DNA from: Enterocloster alcoholdehydrogenati
Lineage (GTDB): Bacteria > Bacillota > Clostridia > Lachnospirales > Lachnospiraceae
Reading direction: 5' to 3'
Assembly (NCBI RefSeq): GCF_013282095.1
Contig: NZ_BLTJ01000015.1
Coordinates: forward strand, 39,698-103,697
DNA length: 64,000 bases
Under the pieces are notes generated by a model. That model was not told the origin of the DNA. It saw only the letters and a list, made by a program, of their open reading frames with translations, and ran no database searches. A program made the position numbers and the translations under genes. Of this stretch, positions 55,501 to 63,017 are shown piece after piece (position 1 is the stretch's first letter; every line of letters begins with the position of its first letter).

Positions 55501-56708
55501 CTTATACCACCTATGGGACCAGCCGCGCCAATGCTTATAAGATTTTGGAGGACAGTCTGAACCTGCGGGATGTCCGTATCTATGACACCATAGAGGACGC
55601 GGATGGAAAAGAGCGCCGCGTGCTGAATGCCAAGGAGACCACCCTGGCTGCTCAAAAACAGCAGGCTATCCGGGAAGCATTTAGGGACTGGATCTGGAGA
55701 GACCCGGAGCGCCGCCAGACTTTGGTGCGCCAGTATAACGAAGAAATGAACTCTACCCGTCCCCGCGAGTATGATGGCAGCCATATCACTTTTGGCGGCA
55801 TGAACCCGGCCATTACCCTGCGGGAACACCAGAAAAGTGCCATCGCCCATGTGCTGTATGGCGGAAATACCCTGCTGGCACACGAAGTAGGCGCAGGCAA
55901 AACCTTTGAGATGGTGGCCGCTGCGATGGAAGCCAAACGCCTGGGCTTGTGCCAGAAATCTCTCTTTGTGGTTCCCAACCACCTGACTGAGCAGTGGGCA
56001 TCGGAGTTTCTGCGCCTCTATCCTTCTGCCAACATCTTAGTCACAACCAAAAAGGACTTTGAGACCCATAACCGCAAAAAGTTCTGCGCCCGTATTGCCA
56101 CCGGTAACTACGACGCCATCATCATGGGACACAGCCAGTTTGAGCGTATCCCCATCAGCCGGGAGCGTCAGGAACGGCTTCTCTATGAGCAGATCGACGA
56201 GATCACCGAGGGCATCGCAGAGGTGCAGGCCAGCGGCGGCGAGCGGTTTACCGTCAAGCAGCTGGAGCGTACCAGAAAGTCTCTGGAAGCCAGACTGGAA
56301 AAGCTGCAAGCCGAGGGGCGAAAAGACGATGTGGTAACTTTTGAGCAACTGGGTGTGGACCGGCTGTTCGTGGATGAGGCCCACAACTATAAAAACCTGT
56401 TTCTATACACAAAAATGCGAAATGTGGCAGGCTTATCCACATCGGACGCGCAGAAATCCTCCGATATGTTTGCCAAGTGCCGCTATATGGATGAGATCAC
56501 CGGAAACCGTGGCGTGATCTTTGCCACCGGCACACCGGTCAGCAACTCCATGACCGAGCTTTACACCATGCAGCGCTACCTTCAGTATGAACGCCTGCAA
56601 GAACTGAACATGACCCACTTCGACTGCTGGGCTTCCCGATTTGGGGAGACTGTCACAGCATTGGAGCTGGCACCGGAGGGCTATACTTTAATAGGACAAA
56701 AAAATTAA
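49524..56708 (+). CDS. Giant N6-methylase/SNF2-type helicase, 5' part, interrupted by a Tn4451-like element
   Basis: A 2394-codon frame; residues to about 2385 are native and the last codons come from the inserted transposon. Domains in order: N-terminal ArdC-like region (1-250), a low-complexity linker with a nested tnpV gene (250-385), LPD-type segments, an N6-adenine methyltransferase core (LEPSMGVGNF near 1411, then IGNVPFGQ), and an SNF2/DEAH helicase with Walker A GAGKT (Lys2126) and VDEAH (Asp2284). In intact elements this protein probably methylates and remodels the transferred DNA. At 56677 the frame enters the transposon. The helicase continues at 63018, where exact removal would rejoin APEG to TGYRAR. 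As it stands, the C-terminal helicase lobe is lost. Confidence 0.85.
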   Translation: MPTKAELYAQMADKVATQLTGSWQEWAGFLTTASRLYKYPFHEQLMIYAQRPDATACAEYDLWNEKMGRYVRRGSKGIALVDDSGDRPRLRYVFDISDTGTREYSRTPWLWQLEERHLDSVQAMLERTYDVSGDDLAGQLTEVAGKLAEEYWTEHQQDFFYIVDGSFLEEYDEYNIGVQFKAAATVSITYALMSRCGLESERYFDHEDFMAIFDFNTPSTIGALGTAVSQINQQVLRQIGVTVRNAEREANQERSKQDEQSHDLYPERRLSDSRPEAEPAAGETPGQVRQDEENLPEGTSSHPLQPDAAEREAVPAPSGDRRDRPEQTGADDAPAGEGSGSHRGTESQRSHEVGGADEHLQSSGRGDSDGGAYQQLTLNLFLSEAEQIQSIDEAENVAHTSSAFSFAQNDIDHVLRLGGNTDRQRERVVAAFEKQKTTAEIAEILKTLYHGGNGLGSVSAWYAEDGIHLSHGKSVRYDRSAQIISWERAAERIGELLESGQFASNVELAEAAGYERSLLSEKLWHLYHDLSEDARKAGYLSCLSEIKGNGFPEETRRLTEQLSDPAFRQTLKEEYAAFWTAYQQDRDLLRFHYHRPREIWENLKDLDLPRRTFSSELSQVPIVQHFITEDEIDAAMTGGSSFAGGKGRIYAFFMANHTDKEKVRFLKDEYGIGGRSHALSGATHSGEDHDGKGLHYKKQDCPDVHLNWEKVAKRITSLVQKGRYLTEQEQAQYDKIQTEKELAEEDAIQAQQPEVEEETPKPTLGEQFEQYKPVVTAAISEDTAYRNACGHSDRENAVIEGNAAVRRAVLGSKDMELIRLYSDVPEFRQRLHREVIDETYPKLHELLRPLSQEDIDTALCAWNGNIESKHAVVRYMKDHAREKDTAAWLAQEYGGSNSNSLFVVRAGSPEETQLPWPKVQRRIAQLIQEDRFYTEEEQNRFDDIDPIAIREALEERGIVNGQVADPEKLDNDPFIQQVMSDVEQIAAAETEQTSEVAISDEEYDAVRRPTPQRTSYDPAAPVYAVGDTVYIEDDAYQITELRDDTVQLLPTGMVYPIYRAERKEQFEQLLRADRRNAYYTEFLPIAPDKADQGLRDVLANGLMDEADKKQISTLLQSGRSNSEIAYWLSRAYSGEIETLNLETGDIADYRTTAQGIELEVMDVEEKRLAVLYFRWDEVAPLLRGMYARQQDGFGQEQPQPATESPTFHSETMAVYPGDKNNLPYDVVVERLHIEEPEPPAPVTEPEKTFEEVLDEHPVSIQVNGQWQTFPNAKAAEEASYEEYKANLRRNAQNFRITDEHLGEGGPKTKFQANVNAIRLLKELEAAGQQASPEQQEILSRYVGWGGLSDAFDPEKLAWALEYAQLKELLTPEEYAAARSSTLNAHYTSPTVIQAIYEAVGRMGFETGNILEPSMGVGNFFGMLPEEMRNSRLYGVELDPVSGRIAKQLYPKADITVGGFETTDRRDFFDLAIGNVPFGQYQVRDKAYDKLNFSIHNYFFAKALDQVRPGGVVAFVTSRYTMDAKDSTVRRYLAQRAELLGAIRLPNDAFKKNAGAEVVSDIIFLQKRDRPLDIAPEWTQTGIIRVPAKSQDFVGEGGATEQASFSPQGGNEQAQSATTQDGFAINRYFIDHPEMVLGRQEPVSTAHGMDYTVNPIEGLELSDQLHDAVKYIHGTYQEAELPELGEGEAIDTSIPADPNVKNYSYAIVDGQVYYRENSRMVRPDLNATAEARVKGLVGLRDCVQELIDLQMDAAVPDSTITQKQAELNRLYDSFSARYGLINDRANRLAYADDSSYYLLCALEVIDEDGKLERKADMFTKRTIKPHQAVATVDTASEALAVSISEKACVDMSYMSRLTGKTKEELAGELQGVIFRVPGQLEQDGTPHFVTADEYLSGNVRRKLRQAQRAAQQDSSFAVNVEALTAAQPQDLDASEIEVRLGATWIDKEYIQQFMYETFNTPFYLQRSIEVNYSSFTAEWQIKGKSSVSYNDVAAYTTYGTSRANAYKILEDSLNLRDVRIYDTIEDADGKERRVLNAKETTLAAQKQQAIREAFRDWIWRDPERRQTLVRQYNEEMNSTRPREYDGSHITFGGMNPAITLREHQKSAIAHVLYGGNTLLAHEVGAGKTFEMVAAAMEAKRLGLCQKSLFVVPNHLTEQWASEFLRLYPSANILVTTKKDFETHNRKKFCARIATGNYDAIIMGHSQFERIPISRERQERLLYEQIDEITEGIAEVQASGGERFTVKQLERTRKSLEARLEKLQAEGRKDDVVTFEQLGVDRLFVDEAHNYKNLFLYTKMRNVAGLSTSDAQKSSDMFAKCRYMDEITGNRGVIFATGTPVSNSMTELYTMQRYLQYERLQELNMTHFDCWASRFGETVTALELAPEGYTLIGQKN
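50296..50652 (+). CDS. tnpV: TnpV-family gene nested out of frame in the helicase gene
   Basis: A 118-residue protein encoded in another frame of the methylase/helicase gene. It begins with ATG after AAAGGAG and carries the TnpV family pattern NGDYLIPDL, YGRMRKTYLKEHRP, KLYPHLLEID and MKWVGLMN. It ends inside the helicase linker. The host frame over this stretch is a repetitive Asp/Glu/Gly/Pro linker, which fits a dual-coding segment. TnpV is a small transposon-associated protein of unknown function, and a second copy is in the Tn4451-like element. Confidence 0.8.
   Translation: MNNPMTYIQNGDYLIPDLKLSQQPEKPLGKYGRMRKTYLKEHRPILYNQMLLSEKLYPHLLEIDETAQSRLEQMMPQLAKEAGATEELKASDPMKWVGLMNTCKAQAEEILMAELINS
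54279..54352 (+). repeat. In-frame palindrome cluster with GCAA loops inside the helicase gene
   Basis: Two hairpins with GCAA tetraloops lie close together: an 11-bp stem at 54279-54289/54294-54304 (one G-U) and a stem at 54331-54340/54345-54352. They encode a low-complexity segment of the helicase (GEGGATEQASFSPQ). This resembles a small mobile palindromic element inserted in frame, but the protein still reads through. Confidence 0.6.
56682..56687 (+). promoter_or_regulatory. -10 half of the circle-junction promoter (left end)
   Basis: TATACT at 56682-56687, 65 bp upstream of tnpX. In the integrated copy the sequence 17 bp upstream is helicase DNA and no good -35 is present. Confidence 0.8.
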
Positions 56709-56752
56709 CTGTCCTAAATTGAAAAAATACATACGGAAAGGAGGATAAGAAA

Positions 56753-58876
56753 ATGTCAAGGACTTCAAGAATTACAGCACTTTACGAGCGTTTGTCAAGA
56801 GATGATGACCTTACTGGCGAGAGTAATTCTATTACCAATCAAAAGAAATACCTCGAAGATTATGCCCGTAGGAATGGTTTTGAGAACATTCGCCATTTTA
56901 CCGATGACGGATTTTCGGGTGTAAATTTCAATCGCCCTGGCTTTCAATCTCTGATAAAAGAAGTTGAAGCAGGAAATGTAGAAACCTTGATTGTTAAGGA
57001 TATGAGCCGATTGGGGCGAAATTATCTGCAAGTAGGTTTTTATACGGAAGTTCTGTTTCCACAGAAAAATGTCCGTTTCCTTGCAATTAACAACAGTATT
57101 GACAGTAACAACGCTTCGGATAATGACTTTGCTCCGTTTTTGAATATTATGAACGAATGGTATGCCAAAGACACAAGCAACAAAATCAAGGCTATATTCG
57201 ATGCCCGTATGAAAGACGGAAAGCGTTGTAGCGGTTCTATCCCTTATGGGTATAACCGACTGCCGAGCGACAAACAAACGCTTGTGGTTGACCCTGTGGC
57301 TTCGGAAGTGGTAAAGCGTATCTTTACTCTTGCCAATGATGGCAAAAGTACAAGGGCAATCGCAGAAATACTGACCGAAGAAAAAGTTTTAACCCCTGCG
57401 GCATACGCAAAGGAATACCACCCCGAACAGTACAACGGCAACAAGTTCACAAACCCTTATCTTTGGGCAATGTCAACGATAAGAAATATTTTAGGCAGGC
57501 AGGAATATCTCGGTCACACCGTTTTGCGAAAGTCGGTAAGCACAAATTTCAAACTTCACAAGAGAAAAAGCACAGACGAAGAAGAACAGTATGTATTTCC
57601 GAATACACACGAGCCTATCATATCGCAGGAACTTTGGGACAGCGTTCAAAAACGCAGAAGCAGAGTAAATCGTGCCTCGGCTTGGGGAACGCACAGCAAC
57701 CGTTTAAGCGGATATTTGTACTGTGCCGATTGCGGAAGAAGAATGACTTTGCAGACACATTACAGCAAAAAAGACGGTTCTGTGCAGTATTCTTACCGTT
57801 GCGGTGGGTATGCAAGCAGAGTGAACAGTTGTACCAGTCATTCGATTAGTACCGATAATGTTGAAGCCTTGATATTATCATCTGTCAAACGCTTTTCAAG
57901 GTTTGTTCTGAATGATGAACAAGCATTTGCTTTGGAACTGCAATCTCTTTGGAATGAAAAACAGGAGGAAAAGCCGAAACACAATCAATCGGAACTGCAA
58001 CGCTGTCAGAAACGCTATGACGAACTCTCTACCCTTGTTCGTGGCTTGTATGAAAATCTTATGTCGGGATTACTGCCCGAAAGACAGTATAAGCAACTGA
58101 TGAAACAGTATGATGACGAGCAGGCAGAGTTGGAAACGAAAATGGAAACGATGAAAACAGAACTTGCCGAAGAAAAAGTAAGTTCCGTTGATATTAAGCA
58201 TTTCATTTCGCTGATACGCAAGTGTAAAAATCCTACGGAAATCTCCGATACAATGTTTAATGAACTTGTTGATAAGATAGTGGTTTATGAAGCAGAGGGT
58301 GTGGGAAAAGCACGAACACAAAAGGTCGATATTTATTTTAACTATGTCGGTCAAGTGGATATTGCCTATACCGAAGAAGAACTTGCCGAGATAGAAACAC
58401 AGAAAGAGCAGGAGGAACAGCAACGCTTGGCAAGACAGCGCAAGCGTGAAAAAGCCTACCGAGAAAAGCGAAAGGCACAGAAAATCGCTGAAAACGGTGG
58501 CGAAATCGTTAAGACAAAGGTTTGCCCTCATTGCAACAAAGAGTTTATCCCGACAAGCAACCGACAGGTGTTCTGTTCCAAAGAGTGCTGCTATCAAGCA
58601 AGGCAAGACAAAAAGAAAACAGACCGAGAAGCAGAACGAGGAAATCACTATTACCGACAGCGTGTATGTGCTGTGTGCGGCAATTCCTATTGGCCTACAC
58701 ACAGCCAACAGAAATTCTGCTCCGAAGAATGTCAAAGGGTAAATCACAATAAGAAAACATTGGAATTTTACCACCATAAAAAAGAAAAGGAGAAGCTGCA
58801 ATGCAAAGATTTATCACAGACGAAAGAACGGGTATCCGATATGAACTTATCGGGGACTATTACTACCCCTGCTTAA
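56753..58876 (+). CDS. tnpX: Large serine recombinase TnpX
   Basis: A 707-residue large serine resolvase, the length of Tn4451 TnpX. Catalytic Ser15 lies in ALYERLSRDD, followed by the resolvase motif VKDMSRLGRN. A recombinase domain and a Cys-rich zinc ribbon (CADCGRR) follow, then a long basic coiled coil and two CPHC/CAVC-type zinc-finger pairs near the end. It excises the element as a circle and re-inserts it at GA sites. AAAGGAGG precedes the start. Its 3' end overlaps tnpV. Confidence 0.95.
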   Translation: MSRTSRITALYERLSRDDDLTGESNSITNQKKYLEDYARRNGFENIRHFTDDGFSGVNFNRPGFQSLIKEVEAGNVETLIVKDMSRLGRNYLQVGFYTEVLFPQKNVRFLAINNSIDSNNASDNDFAPFLNIMNEWYAKDTSNKIKAIFDARMKDGKRCSGSIPYGYNRLPSDKQTLVVDPVASEVVKRIFTLANDGKSTRAIAEILTEEKVLTPAAYAKEYHPEQYNGNKFTNPYLWAMSTIRNILGRQEYLGHTVLRKSVSTNFKLHKRKSTDEEEQYVFPNTHEPIISQELWDSVQKRRSRVNRASAWGTHSNRLSGYLYCADCGRRMTLQTHYSKKDGSVQYSYRCGGYASRVNSCTSHSISTDNVEALILSSVKRFSRFVLNDEQAFALELQSLWNEKQEEKPKHNQSELQRCQKRYDELSTLVRGLYENLMSGLLPERQYKQLMKQYDDEQAELETKMETMKTELAEEKVSSVDIKHFISLIRKCKNPTEISDTMFNELVDKIVVYEAEGVGKARTQKVDIYFNYVGQVDIAYTEEELAEIETQKEQEEQQRLARQRKREKAYREKRKAQKIAENGGEIVKTKVCPHCNKEFIPTSNRQVFCSKECCYQARQDKKKTDREAERGNHYYRQRVCAVCGNSYWPTHSQQKFCSEECQRVNHNKKTLEFYHHKKEKEKLQCKDLSQTKERVSDMNLSGTITTPA

Positions 58877-59172
58877 CCGCAGAAGAAAAACCTTTGCTTT
58901 CAAGGTACGGAAGAATGCGAGAGCGATATTTGAAAGAACACAAGCGAGTTTTATATTACACTCTGATGACAAGTGGAAAGTTATATGAACACCTTGCCGA
59001 GATTGACACTTCGGCTTGTGATATGGCTGAATATCTCATAAAGGAAATGGCAAGAAAGCAAGGCGTTACCGAGCAATTAAAGGCTGTGGATATGATGAGA
59101 TGGATAGGATTGATGAACAATATCAGAGCTTGCGTAGATGAAATCGTATTAAACGATATTGTGTATTCATAA
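58801..59172 (+). CDS. tnpV: TnpV of the Tn4451-like element
   Basis: A 123-residue TnpV-family protein with IGDYYYPCL, YGRMRERYLKEHKR and MMRWIGLMN. It overlaps the end of tnpX by 76 bp. Its role is unknown; tnpV is not needed for excision in the studied elements. Confidence 0.9.
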   Translation: MQRFITDERTGIRYELIGDYYYPCLTAEEKPLLSRYGRMRERYLKEHKRVLYYTLMTSGKLYEHLAEIDTSACDMAEYLIKEMARKQGVTEQLKAVDMMRWIGLMNNIRACVDEIVLNDIVYS

Positions 59173-59192
59173 CGGAATACTATCCGAAAGAG

Positions 59193-59219
59193 AACTGCTG
59201 TCAAGTGATGGCAGTTTTT
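59193..59219 (+). terminator. Terminator after tnpV
   Basis: An 11-bp stem (59193-59203 with 59206-59216, two wobble pairs) with a 2-base loop is followed by TTTTT. Confidence 0.6.
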
Positions 59220-59277
59220 CTTTTTCGGCAAGTGTTCAAGAAGTTATTAAGTCGGGAGTGCAGTCGAAGTGGGCAAG

Positions 59278-59306
59278 TTGAAAAATTCACAAAAATGTGG
59301 TATAAT
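59278..59306 (+). promoter_or_regulatory. catP promoter
   Basis: TTGAAA (59278-59283) and TATAAT (59301-59306) are 17 bp apart, 47 bp before the catP start. Confidence 0.85.
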
Positions 59307-59353
59307 ATCTTTGTTCATTAGAGCGATAAACTTGAATTTGAGAGGGAACTTAG

Positions 59354-59977
59354 ATGGTATTTGAAAAAATTGATAAAAATAGTTGGAACAGAAAAGAGTA
59401 TTTTGACCACTACTTTGCAAGTGTACCTTGTACATACAGCATGACCGTTAAAGTGGATATCACACAAATAAAGGAAAAGGGAATGAAACTATATCCTGCA
59501 ATGCTTTATTATATTGCAATGATTGTAAACCGCCATTCAGAGTTTAGGACGGCAATCAATCAAGATGGTGAATTGGGGATATATGATGAGATGATACCAA
59601 GCTATACAATATTTCACAATGATACTGAAACATTTTCCAGCCTTTGGACTGAGTGTAAGTCTGACTTTAAATCATTTTTAGCAGATTATGAAAGTGATAC
59701 GCAACGGTATGGAAACAATCATAGAATGGAAGGAAAGCCAAATGCTCCGGAAAACATTTTTAATGTATCTATGATACCGTGGTCAACCTTCGATGGCTTT
59801 AATCTGAATTTGCAGAAAGGATATGATTATTTGATTCCTATTTTTACTATGGGGAAATATTATAAAGAAGATAACAAAATTATACTTCCTTTGGCAATTC
59901 AAGTTCATCACGCAGTATGTGACGGATTTCACATTTGCCGTTTTGTAAACGAATTGCAGGAATTGATAAATAGTTAA
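59354..59977 (+). CDS. catP: Chloramphenicol acetyltransferase CatP
   Basis: A 207-residue trimeric-type chloramphenicol O-acetyltransferase; the sequence matches what I know of clostridial CatP closely. The catalytic HHAVCDG motif is at residues 185-191. The enzyme acetylates chloramphenicol with acetyl-CoA and gives resistance. It has its own promoter and terminator within the transposon. Confidence 0.96.
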   Translation: MVFEKIDKNSWNRKEYFDHYFASVPCTYSMTVKVDITQIKEKGMKLYPAMLYYIAMIVNRHSEFRTAINQDGELGIYDEMIPSYTIFHNDTETFSSLWTECKSDFKSFLADYESDTQRYGNNHRMEGKPNAPENIFNVSMIPWSTFDGFNLNLQKGYDYLIPIFTMGKYYKEDNKIILPLAIQVHHAVCDGFHICRFVNELQELINS

Positions 59978-60017
59978 CTTCAGGTTTGTCTGTAACTAAA
60001 AACAAGTATTTAAGCAA

Positions 60018-60047
60018 AAACATCGTAGAAATACGGTGTTTTTTGTT
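60018..60047 (+). terminator. Terminator after catP
   Basis: AAACATCGTA pairs with TACGGTGTTT around GAAA, followed by more T. Confidence 0.75.
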
Positions 60048-60225
60048 ACCCTAAAATCTACAATTTTATACATAACCACAGGTTAGTACAAAGACCTTGT
60101 GTTTCTTTTTGAAAGGCTTAAAACAAGGATTTTTCCTTGATTTAAGCCCCGAAAAGCAACACAACCAAGGTTTTAGTATCAATCTGTGGTTTTTATATTT
60201 TCAGAGAAAAGGAGAACAAGAAAAA

Positions 60226-61248
60226 ATGAAACTAAATGAAAACGAAATGAATTTCAGCGTACCTCTTGAAATCATCAAGGCAAGTGAAATCGAGCCGAAA
60301 GAAGTAAAGTGGCTGTGGTATCCGTATATTCCGTTTGGCAAAGTTACGCTATTGCAGGGAGATCCGGGCGATGGGAAAAGCAAGTTAATGCTTTCCATCG
60401 CCGCCCTGCTCTCAAAGGGCGAACCTATCCCCTTTACCGAAACGGAAGAAAATGAGCCTATGACTATCATCTATCAGACAACGGAAGATGACGCAGACGA
60501 TACCGTAGTACCCCGCTTCAATTCTGCCGGCGGAGACGGAGAAAATCTTATCTTCATCAAGGAAGATGAAAAGACTTTATCTTTCGGAGATAACCGCATT
60601 CGTGAAGCGATTGAAAAGTACAATGCAAAGCTTCTAATTCTTGACCCGTTGAGTTCGTATATCGGAGAGAATTGCTCTATGAATAATGCCAACGAAACAC
60701 GAGCGGAGTTTAACCATCTGATAGCGGTTGCAAAAGATACGGGTTGTGCGATTGTCATTATCGCTCATATGAACAAGATGAAAGATAATAATCCACTCTA
60801 CCGCACCAACGGCTCGATTGACATTGCGGGTGCTGCAAGAAGCATTCTTGCAATCACACGCACACCGAACAAGGAAGCACCTGCGGAAAGATATTTGGTG
60901 CAAGTGAAATCAAATCTTGCTCCGACAGGTTCGGCAATTCTTTTTGAGGTTGCCGAGAAAGGTGTGAACTTCATTTCCGAAATGGAAATGACAGCCGAAG
61001 AAGCGTTTTTATCTCTTGCCCCACAAATAGGCAGACCGAATGAAAAAGAGATGAAAGCAAAATCATTTCTCATTGAAATGTTGCAGGGCGGAGAAATGCT
61101 TTCTTCGGATTGTGAAGAAAAACTTGAAGCCGCAGGGTTCAAGAAATCGACCATCAAAAAGGCAAAGAAAAACGCAGGAGTTATCTCCAAGAAGAAAGGT
61201 TTTCTTTGGTATTGGTCTTTGCCGATGAGCGATATACCGAGAGAATAA
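60226..61248 (+). CDS. tnpY: TnpY, RepA/RecA-like AAA ATPase
   Basis: A 340-residue RepA/AAA-25-type ATPase with Walker A GDPGDGKSK and Walker B LLILDPLS, followed by the IIAHMNK motif. It is TnpY in Tn4451. The ATG at 60226 has GGAGAA upstream; the upstream in-frame extension is not supported. It is related to plasmid replication helicases, but its role in the transposon is not established. Confidence 0.88.
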   Translation: MKLNENEMNFSVPLEIIKASEIEPKEVKWLWYPYIPFGKVTLLQGDPGDGKSKLMLSIAALLSKGEPIPFTETEENEPMTIIYQTTEDDADDTVVPRFNSAGGDGENLIFIKEDEKTLSFGDNRIREAIEKYNAKLLILDPLSSYIGENCSMNNANETRAEFNHLIAVAKDTGCAIVIIAHMNKMKDNNPLYRTNGSIDIAGAARSILAITRTPNKEAPAERYLVQVKSNLAPTGSAILFEVAEKGVNFISEMEMTAEEAFLSLAPQIGRPNEKEMKAKSFLIEMLQGGEMLSSDCEEKLEAAGFKKSTIKKAKKNAGVISKKKGFLWYWSLPMSDIPRE

Positions 61249-61283
61249 AAACAGAATGCCTGTCGGTGGGACAGTCTGTTTTT
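61248..61283 (+). terminator. Two-tier hairpin terminator after tnpY
   Basis: AAAACAGA and TCTGTTTT arms enclose an inner CTGTC/GACAG stem, and T bases follow. Confidence 0.65.
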
Positions 61284-61339
61284 GTGATTGAGGTATCAAA
61301 GGAGGTCAAGGGGGAACACCCTTGCCCACGACATCTTTG

Positions 61340-61408
61340 CAGACGAAGTCTGAAAGTGTCATAGTGGGTTACACACATTCAAAGAATGTTGTGTAATGGC
61401 TTCGCCCT
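61340..61408 (+). other. Probable oriT (RSA-like) upstream of tnpZ
   Basis: Just upstream of the mobilization gene, ATAGTGGGTTACAC (61361-61374) resembles the nick region of MobV/pMV158-type origins (ATAGTGTGTTATAC). A CAGAC/GTCTG hairpin is on its left, and a larger stem (TTACACA-CATTC with GAATG-TTGTGTAA, about 61369-61396) is on its right. Tn4451 is known to have such a site before tnpZ. Confidence 0.65.
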
Positions 61409-61428
61409 GCCGAGAAAGGAGAGCAAAA

Positions 61429-62694
61429 ATGGCGAAAAACAACAAGGCGGATATGAGTTGTGCAAGGGTTAAAAAGTACACCGCTTCTGATGTGAGCAAG
61501 GCAGAAAGGCACAACGAACGCAAGAATGAAACCTATGAAAATATGAATGTGATTGAGGAACGCATACCCTATAATGTGCATTTCAAAAAGCCTTTTGCCC
61601 CGACCTATATGGAACAATTAAAGCAGATGGAAACTGACGGTATGGTGTCGCTTCGAGGGCTGAGGAAAGACGCAACGCTGTTCAATGAGATTGTGATTGA
61701 TGTGAACACAATGTACTTCGAGCGTAACGGCGGCTACGAATATGCAAAGCAGTTTTACGAAGAAGCATTCCATTTTATCGAGGAAAAATTCGGTGCTGAT
61801 AATGTCATATCGGCTGTTATGCACGCTGATGAAATCAATGTAGCGGCAACCGAGGAACTTGGAAAAGAGGTTTACCACTATCATCTTCACGCTATGGTTT
61901 TGCCTGTGGTGGAGAAAGAAATCCTATGGAGCAAGCGTTGCAAAGATGAAAAACTGCGAGGAACGGTTAAGGAAGTTGTTCATCAAATCAGCCATTCAAA
62001 GAAATGGAAATCGGATATTCCGCTGACCGACGAAAAAGGCAATCCGCTTCTCAGAAAGAACGGAAAACCGATGTTCCGAGCTTCATACAGTATTCTGCAA
62101 GATGAATTGTTTAACCATATGACGGAGCAAGGCTTCAAAGGCTTTCAGCGTGGCGAATATGGAAGTACAGCGGAACATCTTACTTCCCTACAATATCAAA
62201 TCAAGCAGGACAAGGAACGATTAGAGAAGTTGCAGAAGCGTATTCAGCGTGAACAGATAAAGTATGAGCCTGCCCGTAATGTTTCCAAAACCTATAACGA
62301 GATTGACCGTATGGGGCAGAAAACAATCACGGGTAAAATGGCAATCTCCAAAGAGGATTATTCTGAGCTTACTGCCCTTGCTAAAGAGGGCATTACCAGT
62401 CGTGCGGAAATCAGCGAATTAGAACAGAGTGCAAACTATTACCGACAGAAATATTTTGACAGTGCAAACGCACTTGAAAGAATGAAAACCAAATACGACG
62501 AACTGAAAGAAAAGTGCAGACCTTTTCTTCAAGCGTTGGAGCATTTCCCCGAAGTTGCTAAACTTTTTACCGAGAAAGTGAAGCAACTTTTTTCTTTTAA
62601 GGAAGCGCAGGAACGAGCCGAAAAAGAAGCAAGGGAAAAAGAACGACAGGAGCGTATCAAGGCTCGAAGAAACAAGCGTGGTATGGAAAGATAA
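61429..62694 (+). CDS. tnpZ: TnpZ, MobV/Pre-type relaxase
   Basis: A 421-residue mobilization protein of the Pre/Mob family. It has the N-terminal RVKKYTASDV motif, the HADEINVAA region and the HYHLHAMVLPV motif with the metal-binding His residues, then a long charged coiled coil. It nicks at the oriT upstream and lets a co-resident conjugative system mobilize the transposon, including the host element here. The ATG at 61429 follows AAAGGAG. Confidence 0.9.
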   Translation: MAKNNKADMSCARVKKYTASDVSKAERHNERKNETYENMNVIEERIPYNVHFKKPFAPTYMEQLKQMETDGMVSLRGLRKDATLFNEIVIDVNTMYFERNGGYEYAKQFYEEAFHFIEEKFGADNVISAVMHADEINVAATEELGKEVYHYHLHAMVLPVVEKEILWSKRCKDEKLRGTVKEVVHQISHSKKWKSDIPLTDEKGNPLLRKNGKPMFRASYSILQDELFNHMTEQGFKGFQRGEYGSTAEHLTSLQYQIKQDKERLEKLQKRIQREQIKYEPARNVSKTYNEIDRMGQKTITGKMAISKEDYSELTALAKEGITSRAEISELEQSANYYRQKYFDSANALERMKTKYDELKEKCRPFLQALEHFPEVAKLFTEKVKQLFSFKEAQERAEKEAREKERQERIKARRNKRGMER

Positions 62695-62813
62695 CCTTTT
62701 CCATTATACTCACGACTTAATGACTTGTTGATATATTGAAAATCTGCGGTTGATGGGTGTTCTAATGTGAATACCCATCAATCAAAATTTTATGAAAGAG
62801 AGGAACGGACTAT

Positions 62814-63002
62814 ATGAAAGAACAGAAACATTCTTATTCACAATGCATTGGAAAGACAACATTCATCGTAAATGTAAAGCAGTCTGAAAGTGCCAAAAAG
62901 CCTTTGAATACGGTGTTTCAAGACATCTGCAAGCACGAGGTTTTGGGCGATTTCTTTACGGACAAATCGTTTAATTTAGAAAATCCACAAAAAGTATCTT
63001 GA
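62814..63002 (+). CDS. tnpW: TnpW small transposon protein
   Basis: A 62-residue basic protein with the TnpW family start and the IGKTTFIVNVKQSESAK region. Its TGA lies in the right end, overlapping the -35 half-box of the junction promoter. Its function is unknown. Confidence 0.85.
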   Translation: MKEQKHSYSQCIGKTTFIVNVKQSESAKKPLNTVFQDICKHEVLGDFFTDKSFNLENPQKVS

Positions 63003-63004
63003 CA
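62999..63004 (+). promoter_or_regulatory. -35 half of the circle-junction promoter (right end)
   Basis: TTGACA at 62999-63004. Joining the ends through GA places it 17 bp before TATACT at 56682-56687 on the left end, which would drive tnpX from the circular form. A promoter of this type is established for Tn4451. Confidence 0.85.
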
Positions 63005-63017
63005 AACTCGACCCCGA

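Larger units (their letters stand above)
56678..63017 (+). mobile_element. Tn4451-like mobilizable transposon carrying catP
   Basis: A complete element of 6340 bp (one GA included), the size known for Tn4451 (about 6.3 kb). Gene order is tnpX, tnpV, catP, tnpY, tnpZ, tnpW, all plus strand, as in Tn4451/Tn4453. It is flanked by GA (56676-56677 and 63016-63017), the target dinucleotide of the large resolvase TnpX. Removing it and keeping one GA restores GCACCGGAGGGAACCGG in frame. The left end has an inverted repeat (TAGGAC and GTCCTA, about 56693-56717). Confidence 0.95.
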
